A stretch of 64,000 nt of DNA from Mucilaginibacter cryoferens (GTDB lineage: Bacteria; Bacteroidota; Bacteroidia; Sphingobacteriales; Sphingobacteriaceae), in the NCBI RefSeq assembly GCF_014205845.1, contig NZ_JACHCR010000024.1:60191-124190 (forward strand), read 5' to 3'. Positions 54,601-63,744 of the stretch are shown here, one piece after another. The notes under the pieces are model-generated. The model was not told the DNA's origin. It searched no databases and was given only the letters and a program-made list of their open reading frames with translations. The translations under genes were made by a program, and so were the position numbers. The first letter of the stretch is position 1, and every line of letters starts with the position of its first letter.

Positions 54601-56310
54601 TTACAAATTCCCCTTCTTCAACTCATCCGCAGCAAAATTAGCGGCACGGGCAGTTAAGGCCATGTACGTTAACGACGGGTTCTGGCATGCTGATGAAGTC
54701 ATCGCTGCACCATCAGTAACAAAAACGTTTTTGGCATCCCAAACCTGGTTATGCTCGTTCAGTACCGAAGTTTTGGGATCTCGCCCCATGCGCGCAGTAC
54801 CCATCTCATGTATACCATCGCCTATGTTGTGGCCTTTATCATGGGTCTCAACGTTTTTAACGCCGGCACTTTCCAGCATTGCTTTTGCTTCTTTAACAAT
54901 ATCAACGCGCATCTTCATCTCGTTATCCCGTATTACAGCATCCATCGACAAAATTGGCAGCCCCCATTTATCCTTCAGGGTTTTGTTAAGGGTAATCTTA
55001 TTATCGTGATAAGGCAATAGCTCGCCAAAACCACCTATGCCTATCTGCCAGCCACCGGGCTCGGCTATGGCATCTTTATACTGACCGCCAATGTTCATTT
55101 CGGCAATTTCGCGGCTCCAGCCTGTGCGGCTGGCGGCTCCCTGGTAACCAAAACCACGCAAATAATCGCGCTTATCGCCAAACAAGTTAGCAAACCTTAC
55201 CACGTAAATGCCATTAGCCCTGCGGCCGTAGTAATATTTATCCTCAAAACCATCTACCGCGCCAGATGCACCCAGGTTATAATGATGATCCATAATATTA
55301 TGGCCCAATTCGCCGCTGCTGCTGCCCAATCCATCAGGCCAGATATCGGTAGCCGAGTTCATCAATACCCACGCGCTATTCAACGCCGAAGCATTCACAA
55401 ATACTATTTTAGCGTAATATTCATAGGTTTGGTTGGTTTCGGCATCCAGTATCTCTACTCCTTTTGCCTTTTGAGTATCCTTATCGTAAATTATTTTAGT
55501 TACAATAGAGTACGGCCTAACCGTTAAATTGCCTGTTGCCAAAGCCGCGGGCAGGGTTGATGATTGCGTGCTAAAATATCCACCAAAAGGGCATCCCTCC
55601 CAGCACCTGTTTCTGAACTCGCATTTGGTGCGGCCCGGTATAGCAGCAGTAAGGTTGGCAACACGACCGATCACCATGTGCCTTGTACCGCCATAATTTT
55701 TTTTAATGCGGGCAGCTACATCCTTCTCTACCCAGTTCATATCCATTGGTGGCAGGTAATGGCCATCGGGCAGCTGAGGCAAGCCTTCTAATGAACCACT
55801 TATACCCGCAAATTTCTCTACATGATCATACCACGGTGCCAGGTCTTTATACCTAATCGGCCAGTCAATTGCCCAGCCATCTTTCGCATTTGCCTCAAAA
55901 TCAAAATCACTCCAACGGTAGCTTTGGCGTCCCCATAAAATAGAGCGCCCCCCCAATTGGTATGATCGCCACCAGTTAAAAGGTTTAACCTCATGGTATG
56001 GGGCCTCCTGCTCATTTACCCAGTAATCCATAATAGCTTCCTGAGCACCCCAATTACGTGAAATAACCGGCCGTACTTTGCGTTGCTCCTGTGTTACGGC
56101 ACCACGGTGCTCAAAATCCCAGGGATCTTTGCCTGCAGTTTTATAATCTTTAATATGTTCAAAGTTTCTGCCACGTTCGAGCATAATAGTTTTAAGTCCT
56201 CTCCCGGTTAATTCTTTAGCAGCCCAGCCGCCGCTGATACCCGAGCCGATAACAATAGCATCATAGGTGTTTCCGGCTTTAGCATTGCCGCTTACGTTGT
56301 TTAATGGCAT
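54601..56310 (-). CDS. GMC-family FAD oxidoreductase
   Basis: The product is 569 residues. The N-terminal FAD motif is AIVIGSGISGGWAAKELTGRG. The C-terminal GMC region has GIHEMGTARMG, VTDGAAMTSSACQNPSLTYMALT, which holds the active-site region. A Cys-rich segment (CEFRNRCWEGCPFG, about 235) is typical of the Bacteroidota GMC group paired with a small gluconate-dehydrogenase subunit, but that small subunit is not adjacent here. It probably oxidises a sugar in cooperation with ThuA. Confidence 0.88.
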   Translation of the reverse strand: MPLNNVSGNAKAGNTYDAIVIGSGISGGWAAKELTGRGLKTIMLERGRNFEHIKDYKTAGKDPWDFEHRGAVTQEQRKVRPVISRNWGAQEAIMDYWVNEQEAPYHEVKPFNWWRSYQLGGRSILWGRQSYRWSDFDFEANAKDGWAIDWPIRYKDLAPWYDHVEKFAGISGSLEGLPQLPDGHYLPPMDMNWVEKDVAARIKKNYGGTRHMVIGRVANLTAAIPGRTKCEFRNRCWEGCPFGGYFSTQSSTLPAALATGNLTVRPYSIVTKIIYDKDTQKAKGVEILDAETNQTYEYYAKIVFVNASALNSAWVLMNSATDIWPDGLGSSSGELGHNIMDHHYNLGASGAVDGFEDKYYYGRRANGIYVVRFANLFGDKRDYLRGFGYQGAASRTGWSREIAEMNIGGQYKDAIAEPGGWQIGIGGFGELLPYHDNKITLNKTLKDKWGLPILSMDAVIRDNEMKMRVDIVKEAKAMLESAGVKNVETHDKGHNIGDGIHEMGTARMGRDPKTSVLNEHNQVWDAKNVFVTDGAAMTSSACQNPSLTYMALTARAANFAADELKKGNL

Positions 56311-56533
56311 GTTTTTACTATTGGTTTTAAGTAAATTAAGAAATGGTTTTGCAATTGGATAAACAATATTATCAAATAAAATTAACTAAAGCAATCATAT
56401 ACCAATAAAGATACAATCGATTGTTGACACGGTTTAAAGGCTGTGCTGAATTAGGTTTTGAGGACCGTTTTTATTACGATTACAAGATACTGTCTCCAAA
56501 TTTCATATTTTTGTTTTAGTCACAATTCATACC

Positions 56534-57367
56534 ATGCTTCAAATCAGTCAACTATTTATTTACCCCATTAAATCTTTAGGCGGTATTTCGGTTAGCAGTG
56601 CCGAAGTTACCTCCCGTGGCTTTAAATACGATAGGCGCTGGATGCTGGTTGATGAACAAAACAGGTTCCTCACCCAGCGCGAACACATGCAGATGGCATT
56701 AATGAAAGTGCAGATTGCGGGCGACGGTTTACTGGTTAGTCACCATTTAAACGGAGCTATTAAAATACCGTTTTTTACTGGCGATGATGTTAAACAGAAT
56801 GTAGCCATCTGGGACGACGTTACTGCCGGCGTATATGTTGGTAATGATATTGACAATTGGTTTAGCACGGTTTTGGGTATAAAATGCCGTTTGGTGTACA
56901 TGCCCGATGATACCGAACGCGAGGTTGACCAGCGCTACGCCTTGCCCGGAATGATCACTTCTTTTGCCGATGCCTATCCTTTTCTGTTGATTGGACAGGC
57001 CTCACTTGACGACCTCAACAGCAGGCTAACAGAAGCTTTGCCAATAGATAGGTTTAGGCCAAACATTGTTTTTACAGGTGGCGATTCTTTCGGCGAAGAT
57101 CTGATGAACCACATAGTAATTTCGGGAATTAACTTTTACGGCGCAAAATTATGCGCCCGCTGTATTATGACAACTATTAACCAGCAAACAGGTGTTAAAG
57201 CAAAAGAGCCATTAAAAACCTTAGCCAAATATCGCTTTAAAAACAACAAGATACTTTTTGGGCAAAATTTGGTGCACCAGGGCGAGGGAATTGTTACCGT
57301 AGGTGATGTACTTACGGTATTGAGCAGGCACAACGAAGAGCGTTTTATAGTAGAGAAAAAAGCATGA
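56534..57367 (+). CDS. MOSC-domain protein
   Basis: The product is 277 residues. An N-terminal MOSC beta-barrel domain (about 1-120, IFITPIKSLGGISV-like) precedes the MOSC domain, with FRPNIVFTGGDSFGED and the conserved Cys in YGAKLCARCIMTT (about 204). MOSC proteins carry sulfur or reduce oxidised N-compounds, using molybdenum cofactor. The exact reaction is unknown. The stop overlaps the next start by 4 bp. Confidence 0.88.
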   Translation: MLQISQLFIYPIKSLGGISVSSAEVTSRGFKYDRRWMLVDEQNRFLTQREHMQMALMKVQIAGDGLLVSHHLNGAIKIPFFTGDDVKQNVAIWDDVTAGVYVGNDIDNWFSTVLGIKCRLVYMPDDTEREVDQRYALPGMITSFADAYPFLLIGQASLDDLNSRLTEALPIDRFRPNIVFTGGDSFGEDLMNHIVISGINFYGAKLCARCIMTTINQQTGVKAKEPLKTLAKYRFKNNKILFGQNLVHQGEGIVTVGDVLTVLSRHNEERFIVEKKA

Positions 57368-57651
57368 GAACAATGAAACCTACCATTACTATAGAATATT
57401 GCCCCAAATGTAACTGGATGATGCGGGCCGCCTATATGGCTCAGGAGTTACTTACTACTTTTTCTGATGAGCTTTATGGTGTAACCCTGCACCCAAGCGA
57501 AATAAGCGGCAAATATGCAATAAGCGTTGATGATGAATTACTATTTGACCGCAAAACCGAGGGGCGTTTTCCGGAGATCAAAGAATTAAAGCAATTGGTG
57601 CGGGATAAAGTTAATCCCGAAAAAAACCTGGGTCATTCTGATAAGAAATAA
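57364..57651 (+). CDS. SelT/SelW/SelH-type Rdx protein with CxxC
   Basis: The product is 95 residues. The fold's redox loop is CPKC (about residues 13-16, after EY), with Cys in place of selenocysteine. KTEGRFPEIKELKQLVRD is the usual C-terminal helix. It is translationally coupled to the MOSC gene, suggesting a redox partnership. Confidence 0.87.
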   Translation: MRTMKPTITIEYCPKCNWMMRAAYMAQELLTTFSDELYGVTLHPSEISGKYAISVDDELLFDRKTEGRFPEIKELKQLVRDKVNPEKNLGHSDKK

Positions 57652-57878
57652 AATTTCGGCAATAAAAAGTTAATTTCATTGCCATTTTAATCACTTAAAA
57701 TACATTTAAAAGCATTAAAAGCAATAAACTAACTATTACAAGGCTGTTTTACCCATTAAAAAACACTCTGTTTTTCTATTTTTTATATAATTAATATTTT
57801 CCTGTCCGTAAAAAATGACAAATTAGATAGTATCGTTGTACTCTATAGTATTAGTGGATATTTTTATTTAATATTGTT

Positions 57879-57886
57879 TAACTTTG
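57879..57886 (+). promoter_or_regulatory. -7 box of the Rrf2 gene
   Basis: TAACTTTG matches TAnnTTTG, 18 bp before the ATG. No TTG at the expected -33 position. 57652-57878 is AT-rich. Confidence 0.5.
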
Positions 57887-57904
57887 TAAGTTTTATTTTA
57901 GAAA

Positions 57905-58339
57905 ATGCTTTCCAAAAAAACTAAGTACGCTATTAAAGCATTGGTGATCCTGGGCAAAAACATGGATCAGCCACCTATGCAAATTTCGAGAATCGCCGAG
58001 GCCGAACGCATTCCCAAAAAATTTCTGGAGCAAATCCTGCTCGACCTTCGCAACGCGGGTTTTCTGTACAGCAAAAAAGGTGCGGGCGGTGGCTATAGCT
58101 TAAACCGCGACCCAAAAGAAATTTTCCTGGTAAGTATTATGCGCATTACCGATGGCCCTATAGCCATGGTACCTTGTGCAAGCCTAAACTTTTATCATAA
58201 ATGTGATGAATGTCACCAGGAAACAACCTGCGGTATACGCGATGTTTTTGTTGATGTAAGGGATGCTACTTTAAAGATATTGAGTGAAACCAGCATAGCT
58301 GATATCATCAATCGCGAGCAAACTTTAATCAACGTTTAA
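57905..58339 (+). CDS. Rrf2-family regulator, four Cys in the sensor region
   Basis: The product is 144 residues. Winged helix (KYAIKALVILGKN to FLEQILLDLRNAGFL, then KKGAGGGYSL). The sensor loop has Cys at VPCAS, KCDEC and TCGIR. IscR uses three Cys for an Fe-S cluster, whereas CymR-type cysteine regulators lack it. Its place before the sulfite-reductase cluster suggests sulfur control. DNA target and ligand are unproven. Confidence 0.9.
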   Translation: MLSKKTKYAIKALVILGKNMDQPPMQISRIAEAERIPKKFLEQILLDLRNAGFLYSKKGAGGGYSLNRDPKEIFLVSIMRITDGPIAMVPCASLNFYHKCDECHQETTCGIRDVFVDVRDATLKILSETSIADIINREQTLINV

Positions 58340-58345
58340 TCTCAT

Positions 58346-58371
58346 AAAACTGTCAAATGGCAGTTTTTTTG
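58346..58371 (+). terminator. Terminator after the Rrf2 gene
   Basis: AAACTG-TCAAATGG-CAGTTT plus a T-run, closely spaced after the stop at 58339. Confidence 0.8.
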
Positions 58372-58404
58372 AAATTAAATTCTACCATTTCTCTATACTA
58401 TGTA

Positions 58405-58552
58405 TATATTTGGATTATAAAACATAATGAGCACCATTAATACACATTTTTATATGCATCTGTATTGCTGTTTAAGCGGCGATACAGTAAGGCTATAATT
58501 TGTATTACCCACATACGCCTCTTTAGCCACAGCCAAAGGGGCTTTTTTATAA
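58405..58552 (+). promoter_or_regulatory. Sulfite-reductase leader with upstream hairpin and terminator
   Basis: A -7 box TATATTTG (58405-58412) is followed by a leader of about 130 nt. CTGTATTGC pairs with GCGATACAG (about 58460-58487, one G-T). GCCTCTTT then pairs with AAAGGGGC and is followed by six T (about 58516-58548), only 22 bp before the sulfite-reductase ATG. GGCTA near 58491 could pair with TAGCC in the terminator arm as an alternative. This resembles an attenuator or riboswitch. No known class was recognised. Alternatively it is a short RNA. Confidence 0.5.
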
Positions 58553-58570
58553 CTGATTAAAATAGAGCAT

Positions 58571-60661
58571 ATGCAGAGCTTCAGAACAGAACTGGAGAAT
58601 CCGATAGTTGAGCAGGACATTATAGATCTTGAAAAAAAGATCAGGGCTTTTCGTGAAGGTAAAATACATGATGAGAAATTTCGCAGCCTTCGTTTGGCAC
58701 GTGGTGTTTATGGCCAGCGCCAGCCCGGTGTACAAATGGTACGTATAAAACTACCGTTTGGTAAAGTTACGTTTAAGCAACTGCTTAAAATTGCCGATAT
58801 CTCTGACGAGTACGGTAGTCGTAACCTGCACTTAACTACCCGCCAGGATATCCAGATCCATTACGTAAGTCTCGATCGTACGCCCGAGCTTTGGGCCAAG
58901 CTGGAACAGGATGATATTACCCTGCGCGAAGCTTGCGGTAATACGGTAAGAAACGTTACCGCCTCTCCTACTGCCGGCATCGATCCGTTGGAGCCCTTTG
59001 ATGTATCGCCGTACGCGCATGCTACTTTCGAATACTTTTTGCGTAACCCGGTATGCCAGGAAATGGGCCGCAAGTTTAAGATCTCGTTTTCGTCAAGCGA
59101 TGAGGATACAGCTTTCTCTTACATTCATGATATTGGCGCTATTCCTAAAGTAAATGCCAATGGCGAGCGTGGTTTCAAAATCCTGTTAGGTGGTGGCTTA
59201 GGCGCACAACCTTTACTTGCCAGCATTGTTGAAGAGTTTTTACCCGAAGATCAGTTGATCCCGTACATTGAAGCCATCATCCGGGTGTTCGATCGCTATG
59301 GCGAACGCAACAACCGCAACAAGGCCCGCTTAAAATACCTGATAGCCAAATTAGGGTTAGAGGAGGTTTTACGCCTTGCCCAAATTGAAAGAACGGCTAT
59401 CAAAGTTAAAAGCTATCCCATAAACCGCGATACCATAGCTTTACCTCAACTACCGGCACAAACAACATACGCAGAGGTAGAGATTAGCAACCCATTCCGC
59501 TACGAGCAATGGCTAACTACCAACGTATTTGAACAAAAGCAGCAAGGTTTTTACGGTGTATATATAAAAGTACCGGTTGGCGATATCCCATCTGATACCG
59601 CGCGTAAACTGGTTGATGTTTTAACACCATTGGTGGCCGATGAAATTCGCATCACACAAAACCAGGGTTTATTATTAAAGTTTGTACGTAAAGAAGCCTT
59701 ACCTGCTTTGTATGAAGGTTTGGCTAAGTTAGAACTTGCCGCTCCCGGTTTTGATACCGTGGCCGATGTTACCACCTGCCCTGGTACCGATACCTGTAAC
59801 CTGGGCATCAGCAACAGCATGACCATGGCGCGTGTACTGGAAGACCTCATTTACAACGAATACGAAGAGTTTATCTTCAACCGCGAGATAAAAATAAAAA
59901 TAAGTGGATGTATGAACTCCTGCGGTCAGCATGGCTTAGCACACATTGGTTTTCATGGCAGCTCGCTTAAAGCCGGCACAAAGGTATTGCCCTCTGTACA
60001 GGTAATGTTGGGCGGCGGTACCGTTGGCGATGGCGTAGGCCGTGCAGCCGAACGCGTTATTAAAGTACCATCTAAAAGAGCCACCGATGTTTTACGGGCT
60101 GTATTGAATGACTATAAAGCATTTTCGCCCGAAGGTGAAACTTTCCACGCTTATTACGACCGCCAGGGTAAAGACTATTTTTATCGCCTGTTGAAGCCAC
60201 TTGCCGATTTAACCACCCTTACCGATGATGAATTTGTTGACTGGGGACACCAGGAAACTTATGTATCGGCTATTGGTGTTGGTGAATGCGCCGGTGTAAT
60301 AATTGATTTAGTGGCTACTCTTCTTTTCGAATCTGAAGAAAAAATGGGATGGGCTAACGGATCATTTAGTCAGGGCGCTTGGTCTGATGCTATCTACCAC
60401 TCTTACAATGTATTCATCAGTTCGGCCAAAGCCTTGTTACTGGATAAAGGAGTAAACTGTAGCACACAATCTGGTGTAATTAAAGAATTTGATGCACAGT
60501 ATGTTGCCACTGGCGAATTTGATCTGCAAGGATCATTTAACGATCTGGTATTACAAATTAACCAAAACGAGCCATCGTTACAATTTGCTACCGCATATTT
60601 AGCACAGGCCGAAGAATTTTTAGGAAAAAGCAAAGCGCAGAGAGAGGCATTGGTACAATAA
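58571..60661 (+). CDS. Sulfite/nitrite reductase hemoprotein with HEPN-like tail
   Basis: The product is 696 residues. Two ferredoxin-like half domains have GVYGQRQPGVQMVRIK and YGSRNLHLTTRQDIQIHYV. The siroheme-[4Fe-4S] Cys lie in TCPGTDTCNLG and KISGCMNSCGQHG. The last 140 residues (after FHAYYDRQGKDYFYRLLK) are helical and HEPN-like (QGAWSDAIYHSYNVFISSAKALLL). The reductase part turns sulfite to sulfide. It is coupled to the SUMT gene (TAATG overlap). Confidence 0.92.
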   Translation: MQSFRTELENPIVEQDIIDLEKKIRAFREGKIHDEKFRSLRLARGVYGQRQPGVQMVRIKLPFGKVTFKQLLKIADISDEYGSRNLHLTTRQDIQIHYVSLDRTPELWAKLEQDDITLREACGNTVRNVTASPTAGIDPLEPFDVSPYAHATFEYFLRNPVCQEMGRKFKISFSSSDEDTAFSYIHDIGAIPKVNANGERGFKILLGGGLGAQPLLASIVEEFLPEDQLIPYIEAIIRVFDRYGERNNRNKARLKYLIAKLGLEEVLRLAQIERTAIKVKSYPINRDTIALPQLPAQTTYAEVEISNPFRYEQWLTTNVFEQKQQGFYGVYIKVPVGDIPSDTARKLVDVLTPLVADEIRITQNQGLLLKFVRKEALPALYEGLAKLELAAPGFDTVADVTTCPGTDTCNLGISNSMTMARVLEDLIYNEYEEFIFNREIKIKISGCMNSCGQHGLAHIGFHGSSLKAGTKVLPSVQVMLGGGTVGDGVGRAAERVIKVPSKRATDVLRAVLNDYKAFSPEGETFHAYYDRQGKDYFYRLLKPLADLTTLTDDEFVDWGHQETYVSAIGVGECAGVIIDLVATLLFESEEKMGWANGSFSQGAWSDAIYHSYNVFISSAKALLLDKGVNCSTQSGVIKEFDAQYVATGEFDLQGSFNDLVLQINQNEPSLQFATAYLAQAEEFLGKSKAQREALVQ

Positions 60662-61437
60662 TGACTAATAATATAAAAGAACCTCAAATAACTTTAGTGG
60701 GTGCAGGGCCGGGTGATGCCGATCTGATAACCGTTAAAGCCATCAAAGCATTAAAAACAGCCGATGTTGTTTTGTATGATGCCCTGGTGAACGAAGAATT
60801 ATTGAATTATGCCCCGGAAACATCTGTAAAGGTGTATGTAGGGAAACGCTCTGGCGATCATACCTATTCGCAGGAAGCTGTAAATAAACTGATGGTTGAT
60901 TATGCCACCAATTACGGCCATGTGGTAAGGTTAAAAGGCGGCGATCCGTTTGTCTTCGGTCGCGGATTTGAGGAATTGGATTTTGCAGCTTCTTACAACA
61001 TCCCTGCTACGGTAATACCAGGCATATCAAGTTCAATAGCTGTTGCCGAGCTGCAAAACATCCCGGTAACACACCGCGGCCTAAGCGAAAGCTTTTGGGT
61101 TATCACCGGTACTATATCAAACGGAAAAATATCTCCAGACTTGTACGATGCCGCAAAAAGCAAAGCAACCATTGTTGTGCTTATGGGCATCAATAAACTG
61201 GCCGAAATTGCAGAAATATTTAAAAGCGAAGGCAAAAGCAAACTGCCTGTAGCGGTAATTCAAAGCGGCACCACGGTTGATGAAAAAGTGGCCATTGCTA
61301 CTGTTGATACCATTGTTAATGCGGTAAAAGACCAAAACATCGGTTCGCCGGCTATTATTGTTTTGGGCGAAGTGGTTTCATTACACCCCAAATTTCAGTT
61401 GATTAAAGAAATTTATGACGTTGTTGCCAAAGGATAA
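60661..61437 (+). CDS. cobA: Uroporphyrinogen-III C-methyltransferase (SUMT)
   Basis: The product is 258 residues. Motifs are TLVGAGPGDADLITVKA, KRSGDHTYSQEAVN, VVRLKGGDPFVFGRG and VIPGISSSIAVAELQNIPVTHRG. It makes precorrin-2 for siroheme, which the neighbouring reductase needs. Its tail overlaps the next gene by 23 bp. Confidence 0.95.
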   Translation: MTNNIKEPQITLVGAGPGDADLITVKAIKALKTADVVLYDALVNEELLNYAPETSVKVYVGKRSGDHTYSQEAVNKLMVDYATNYGHVVRLKGGDPFVFGRGFEELDFAASYNIPATVIPGISSSIAVAELQNIPVTHRGLSESFWVITGTISNGKISPDLYDAAKSKATIVVLMGINKLAEIAEIFKSEGKSKLPVAVIQSGTTVDEKVAIATVDTIVNAVKDQNIGSPAIIVLGEVVSLHPKFQLIKEIYDVVAKG

Positions 61438-62923
61438 AAGTTTAACGCCAATTGAGCACGAAGAAATAGGTGGCAACCAGTTGTTCCCGGTTTTTTTGAA
61501 GCTTAATAACCTGCATACGGTATTGGTAGGCGGTGGTAATGTAGGTTTAGAAAAGCTTACGGCCATTGTTAACAATAGTAAGGCAGCAAAAGTAACCGTG
61601 ATCTCCAAAACATTTTTGCCTGAGATTCACGAGTTGGCTGCTAAGTTTGCTGGTTTAACCATCATCCAGAAATCATTTACAGATGATGACCTCAACACTG
61701 CCGAAGTTGTTATAGCAGCAACCAACGATAGCGAATTGAACAAATACGTTCGGCAATCGGCCCACGACCGCAAGCTACTCATCAACGTTGCCGACAAACC
61801 CGATCTTTGTGATTTTTACTTAGGTTCTATAGTGCAAAAAGGCGACCTTAAACTGGCCATATCTACCAATGGCAAATCGCCTACGGTTGCCAAACGCCTC
61901 AAGGAAGTTTTAAACGAAAGTTTGCCTGAAGAATTAGACGCCACATTACAACAGATGAGTGAGCTAAGAAACACCCTAAGCGGCGATTTTGCAGATAAGG
62001 TTAAACAATTAAACAGCGTAACAGCAGTATTGGTTGAGCCAAAATCAGTTGTGGTTAAAAACTTCATCTGGCTTATCTGGTCAACCATTATTGTTTCGCT
62101 GGCCATTGTTGTTACAGCGTTGTATTTCAGAGAGCCCGCATTTAAAACCTTTATAGAAGGAGTAAATCCGCAATTCTATTACTTTTTAGGTGCCGGATTT
62201 GTGTTTGCCATGATAGATGGCGCCATCGGTATGAGTTATGGTGTTACATCTACTACTTTTTCGCTTTCAATGGGCATCCCTCCTGCCTCGGCCAGCATGG
62301 GTGTTCACCTGTCTGAGATTATGAGTTGTGGTATTGCCGGCTGGATGCATTACCGCATGGGTAATATCAACTGGAAACTATTTTGGCTACTGGTGTTACC
62401 GGGTATTGTTGGTGCAATTACAGGGGCTTATATTTTGTCGTCACTGGAGCATTACAGTATGTATACTAAGCCGGTGGTTTCTATATATACTTTAATATTA
62501 GGCTTTATTATTCTTTCTAAAGCCTTCAATATCAAGAAAAAGAAATCGGCCGATAAGGTAAAACGCATTTCGCTGCTTGGTTTAGGTGGCGGCTTTATTG
62601 ATGCTGTTGGCGGCGGCGGTTGGGGTTCTATCGTATTATCAACACTGATAGCCGGTGGCCGTAGTCCTATATTTTCTTTGGGTACTGTAAAATTATCACG
62701 CTTTTTTGTCGCGATAGCTGGATCTATTACCTTCATAACGATGGTAAGCAGCAGTCATTGGCAGGCAGTAGCCGGCTTAGTAATGGGCAGTGCCCTGGCA
62801 TCGCCGATAGCGGCCAAAATTTCTAACAAGATCTCTACCAAAACCATCATGGTATCGGTAGGTATCATTGTTATTTTGGTAAGTATTAAATCAATTGTTG
62901 CCTTTATTACAAAGGTTATTTAA
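61415..62923 (+). CDS. Fusion: siroheme-synthase (Met8-like) domain + TauE/SafE transporter
   Basis: The product is 502 residues. Residues about 20-200 form a precorrin-2 dehydrogenase / ferrochelatase domain with NAD-binding HTVLVGGGNVGLEKL, VVIAATNDSELN and LKLAISTNGKSPTVAKRL. From about 210, eight or nine hydrophobic helices form a TSUP transporter, with FAMIDGAIGMSYGVTSTTF and GGGFIDAVGGGGWGSI. The frame runs straight through, so it is a real fusion unless the assembly is wrong. It probably makes siroheme and moves a sulfur anion. Confidence 0.9.
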   Translation: MTLLPKDKSLTPIEHEEIGGNQLFPVFLKLNNLHTVLVGGGNVGLEKLTAIVNNSKAAKVTVISKTFLPEIHELAAKFAGLTIIQKSFTDDDLNTAEVVIAATNDSELNKYVRQSAHDRKLLINVADKPDLCDFYLGSIVQKGDLKLAISTNGKSPTVAKRLKEVLNESLPEELDATLQQMSELRNTLSGDFADKVKQLNSVTAVLVEPKSVVVKNFIWLIWSTIIVSLAIVVTALYFREPAFKTFIEGVNPQFYYFLGAGFVFAMIDGAIGMSYGVTSTTFSLSMGIPPASASMGVHLSEIMSCGIAGWMHYRMGNINWKLFWLLVLPGIVGAITGAYILSSLEHYSMYTKPVVSIYTLILGFIILSKAFNIKKKKSADKVKRISLLGLGGGFIDAVGGGGWGSIVLSTLIAGGRSPIFSLGTVKLSRFFVAIAGSITFITMVSSSHWQAVAGLVMGSALASPIAAKISNKISTKTIMVSVGIIVILVSIKSIVAFITKVI

Positions 62924-62924
62924 C

Positions 62925-63635
62925 ATGAACACAGAATTTGAACATATAAACAACATTACAACAGGCCTTGATCCTGTTGAAGCGTTGACCAAACTGGCCG
63001 GGCTATATCCGGGCGAAATCACGTTTTCAACCAGCTTTGGCTGGGAAGACCAGGTGATTAGCCACATGATATTTACCAACAAACTGCCTATTAAAGTTTT
63101 CACATTAGAAACAGGCCGGCTTTTCCGCGAAACCTATTCGGTTTGGAGCAGCACGATGGATAGGTATAAACAGCCCATCCATGCCTATTACCCCAACCAG
63201 GAGCTATTGGAGCAAATGGTAAGCGCCAAAGGTCCAAACAGCTTTTACGAATCGGTAGAGAACCGGAAGGAGTGCTGCGGCATCCGCAAAATAGAACCGT
63301 TAAAGCGGGCGTTAAAAGGCAATAAAGTATGGATTACCGGCATCCGTGCCGATCAGTCTGTTAACCGCCACGATATGCACGATGTGGAGTATGATGAGCA
63401 AAACCAACTGGTAAAATACCACCCTATTTTCCACTGGACTTTAGATGATGTTAAGGCTTATATTAAACAATACAACATTCCTTACAATTCACTGCACGAT
63501 AAGGGTTTCCCAAGCATAGGCTGTATGCCTTGTACCCGTGCCGTAGCCGAAGGCGAAGATTTCCGCGCCGGCCGCTGGTGGTGGGAAGATCAATCCAAAA
63601 AGGAATGCGGGTTGCATGAGGTGACGGCCAAATAA
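62925..63635 (+). CDS. cysH: APS-type adenylyl-sulfate reductase CysH
   Basis: The product is about 236 residues from the ATG at 62925. PAPS/APS reductase motifs are STSFGWEDQVISHM and LETGRLFRETY. The CC...CxxC cluster (KECCGIRK and IGCMPCTR) shows a [4Fe-4S] form, which favours APS as the substrate. The C-terminal Cys is in KKECGLHE. It reduces APS to sulfite, the reductase operon's feed. It starts 1 bp after the TauE-fusion stop. Confidence 0.92.
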   Translation: MNTEFEHINNITTGLDPVEALTKLAGLYPGEITFSTSFGWEDQVISHMIFTNKLPIKVFTLETGRLFRETYSVWSSTMDRYKQPIHAYYPNQELLEQMVSAKGPNSFYESVENRKECCGIRKIEPLKRALKGNKVWITGIRADQSVNRHDMHDVEYDEQNQLVKYHPIFHWTLDDVKAYIKQYNIPYNSLHDKGFPSIGCMPCTRAVAEGEDFRAGRWWWEDQSKKECGLHEVTAK

Positions 63636-63654
63636 AAGACATTTTTTTATAACT

Positions 63655-63691
63655 TAAGCCAATTGATCTGATGATTGATTGGCTTTTTTGT
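63655..63691 (+). terminator. Terminator after the sulfur cluster
   Basis: AAGCCAAT pairs with ATTGGCTT across a short loop region, followed by TTTTT. Confidence 0.85.
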
Positions 63692-63744
63692 TGATGCCCA
63701 AATTGCTATTATGAAATTCTGAAGGGGAAATGACATTACTCCAA

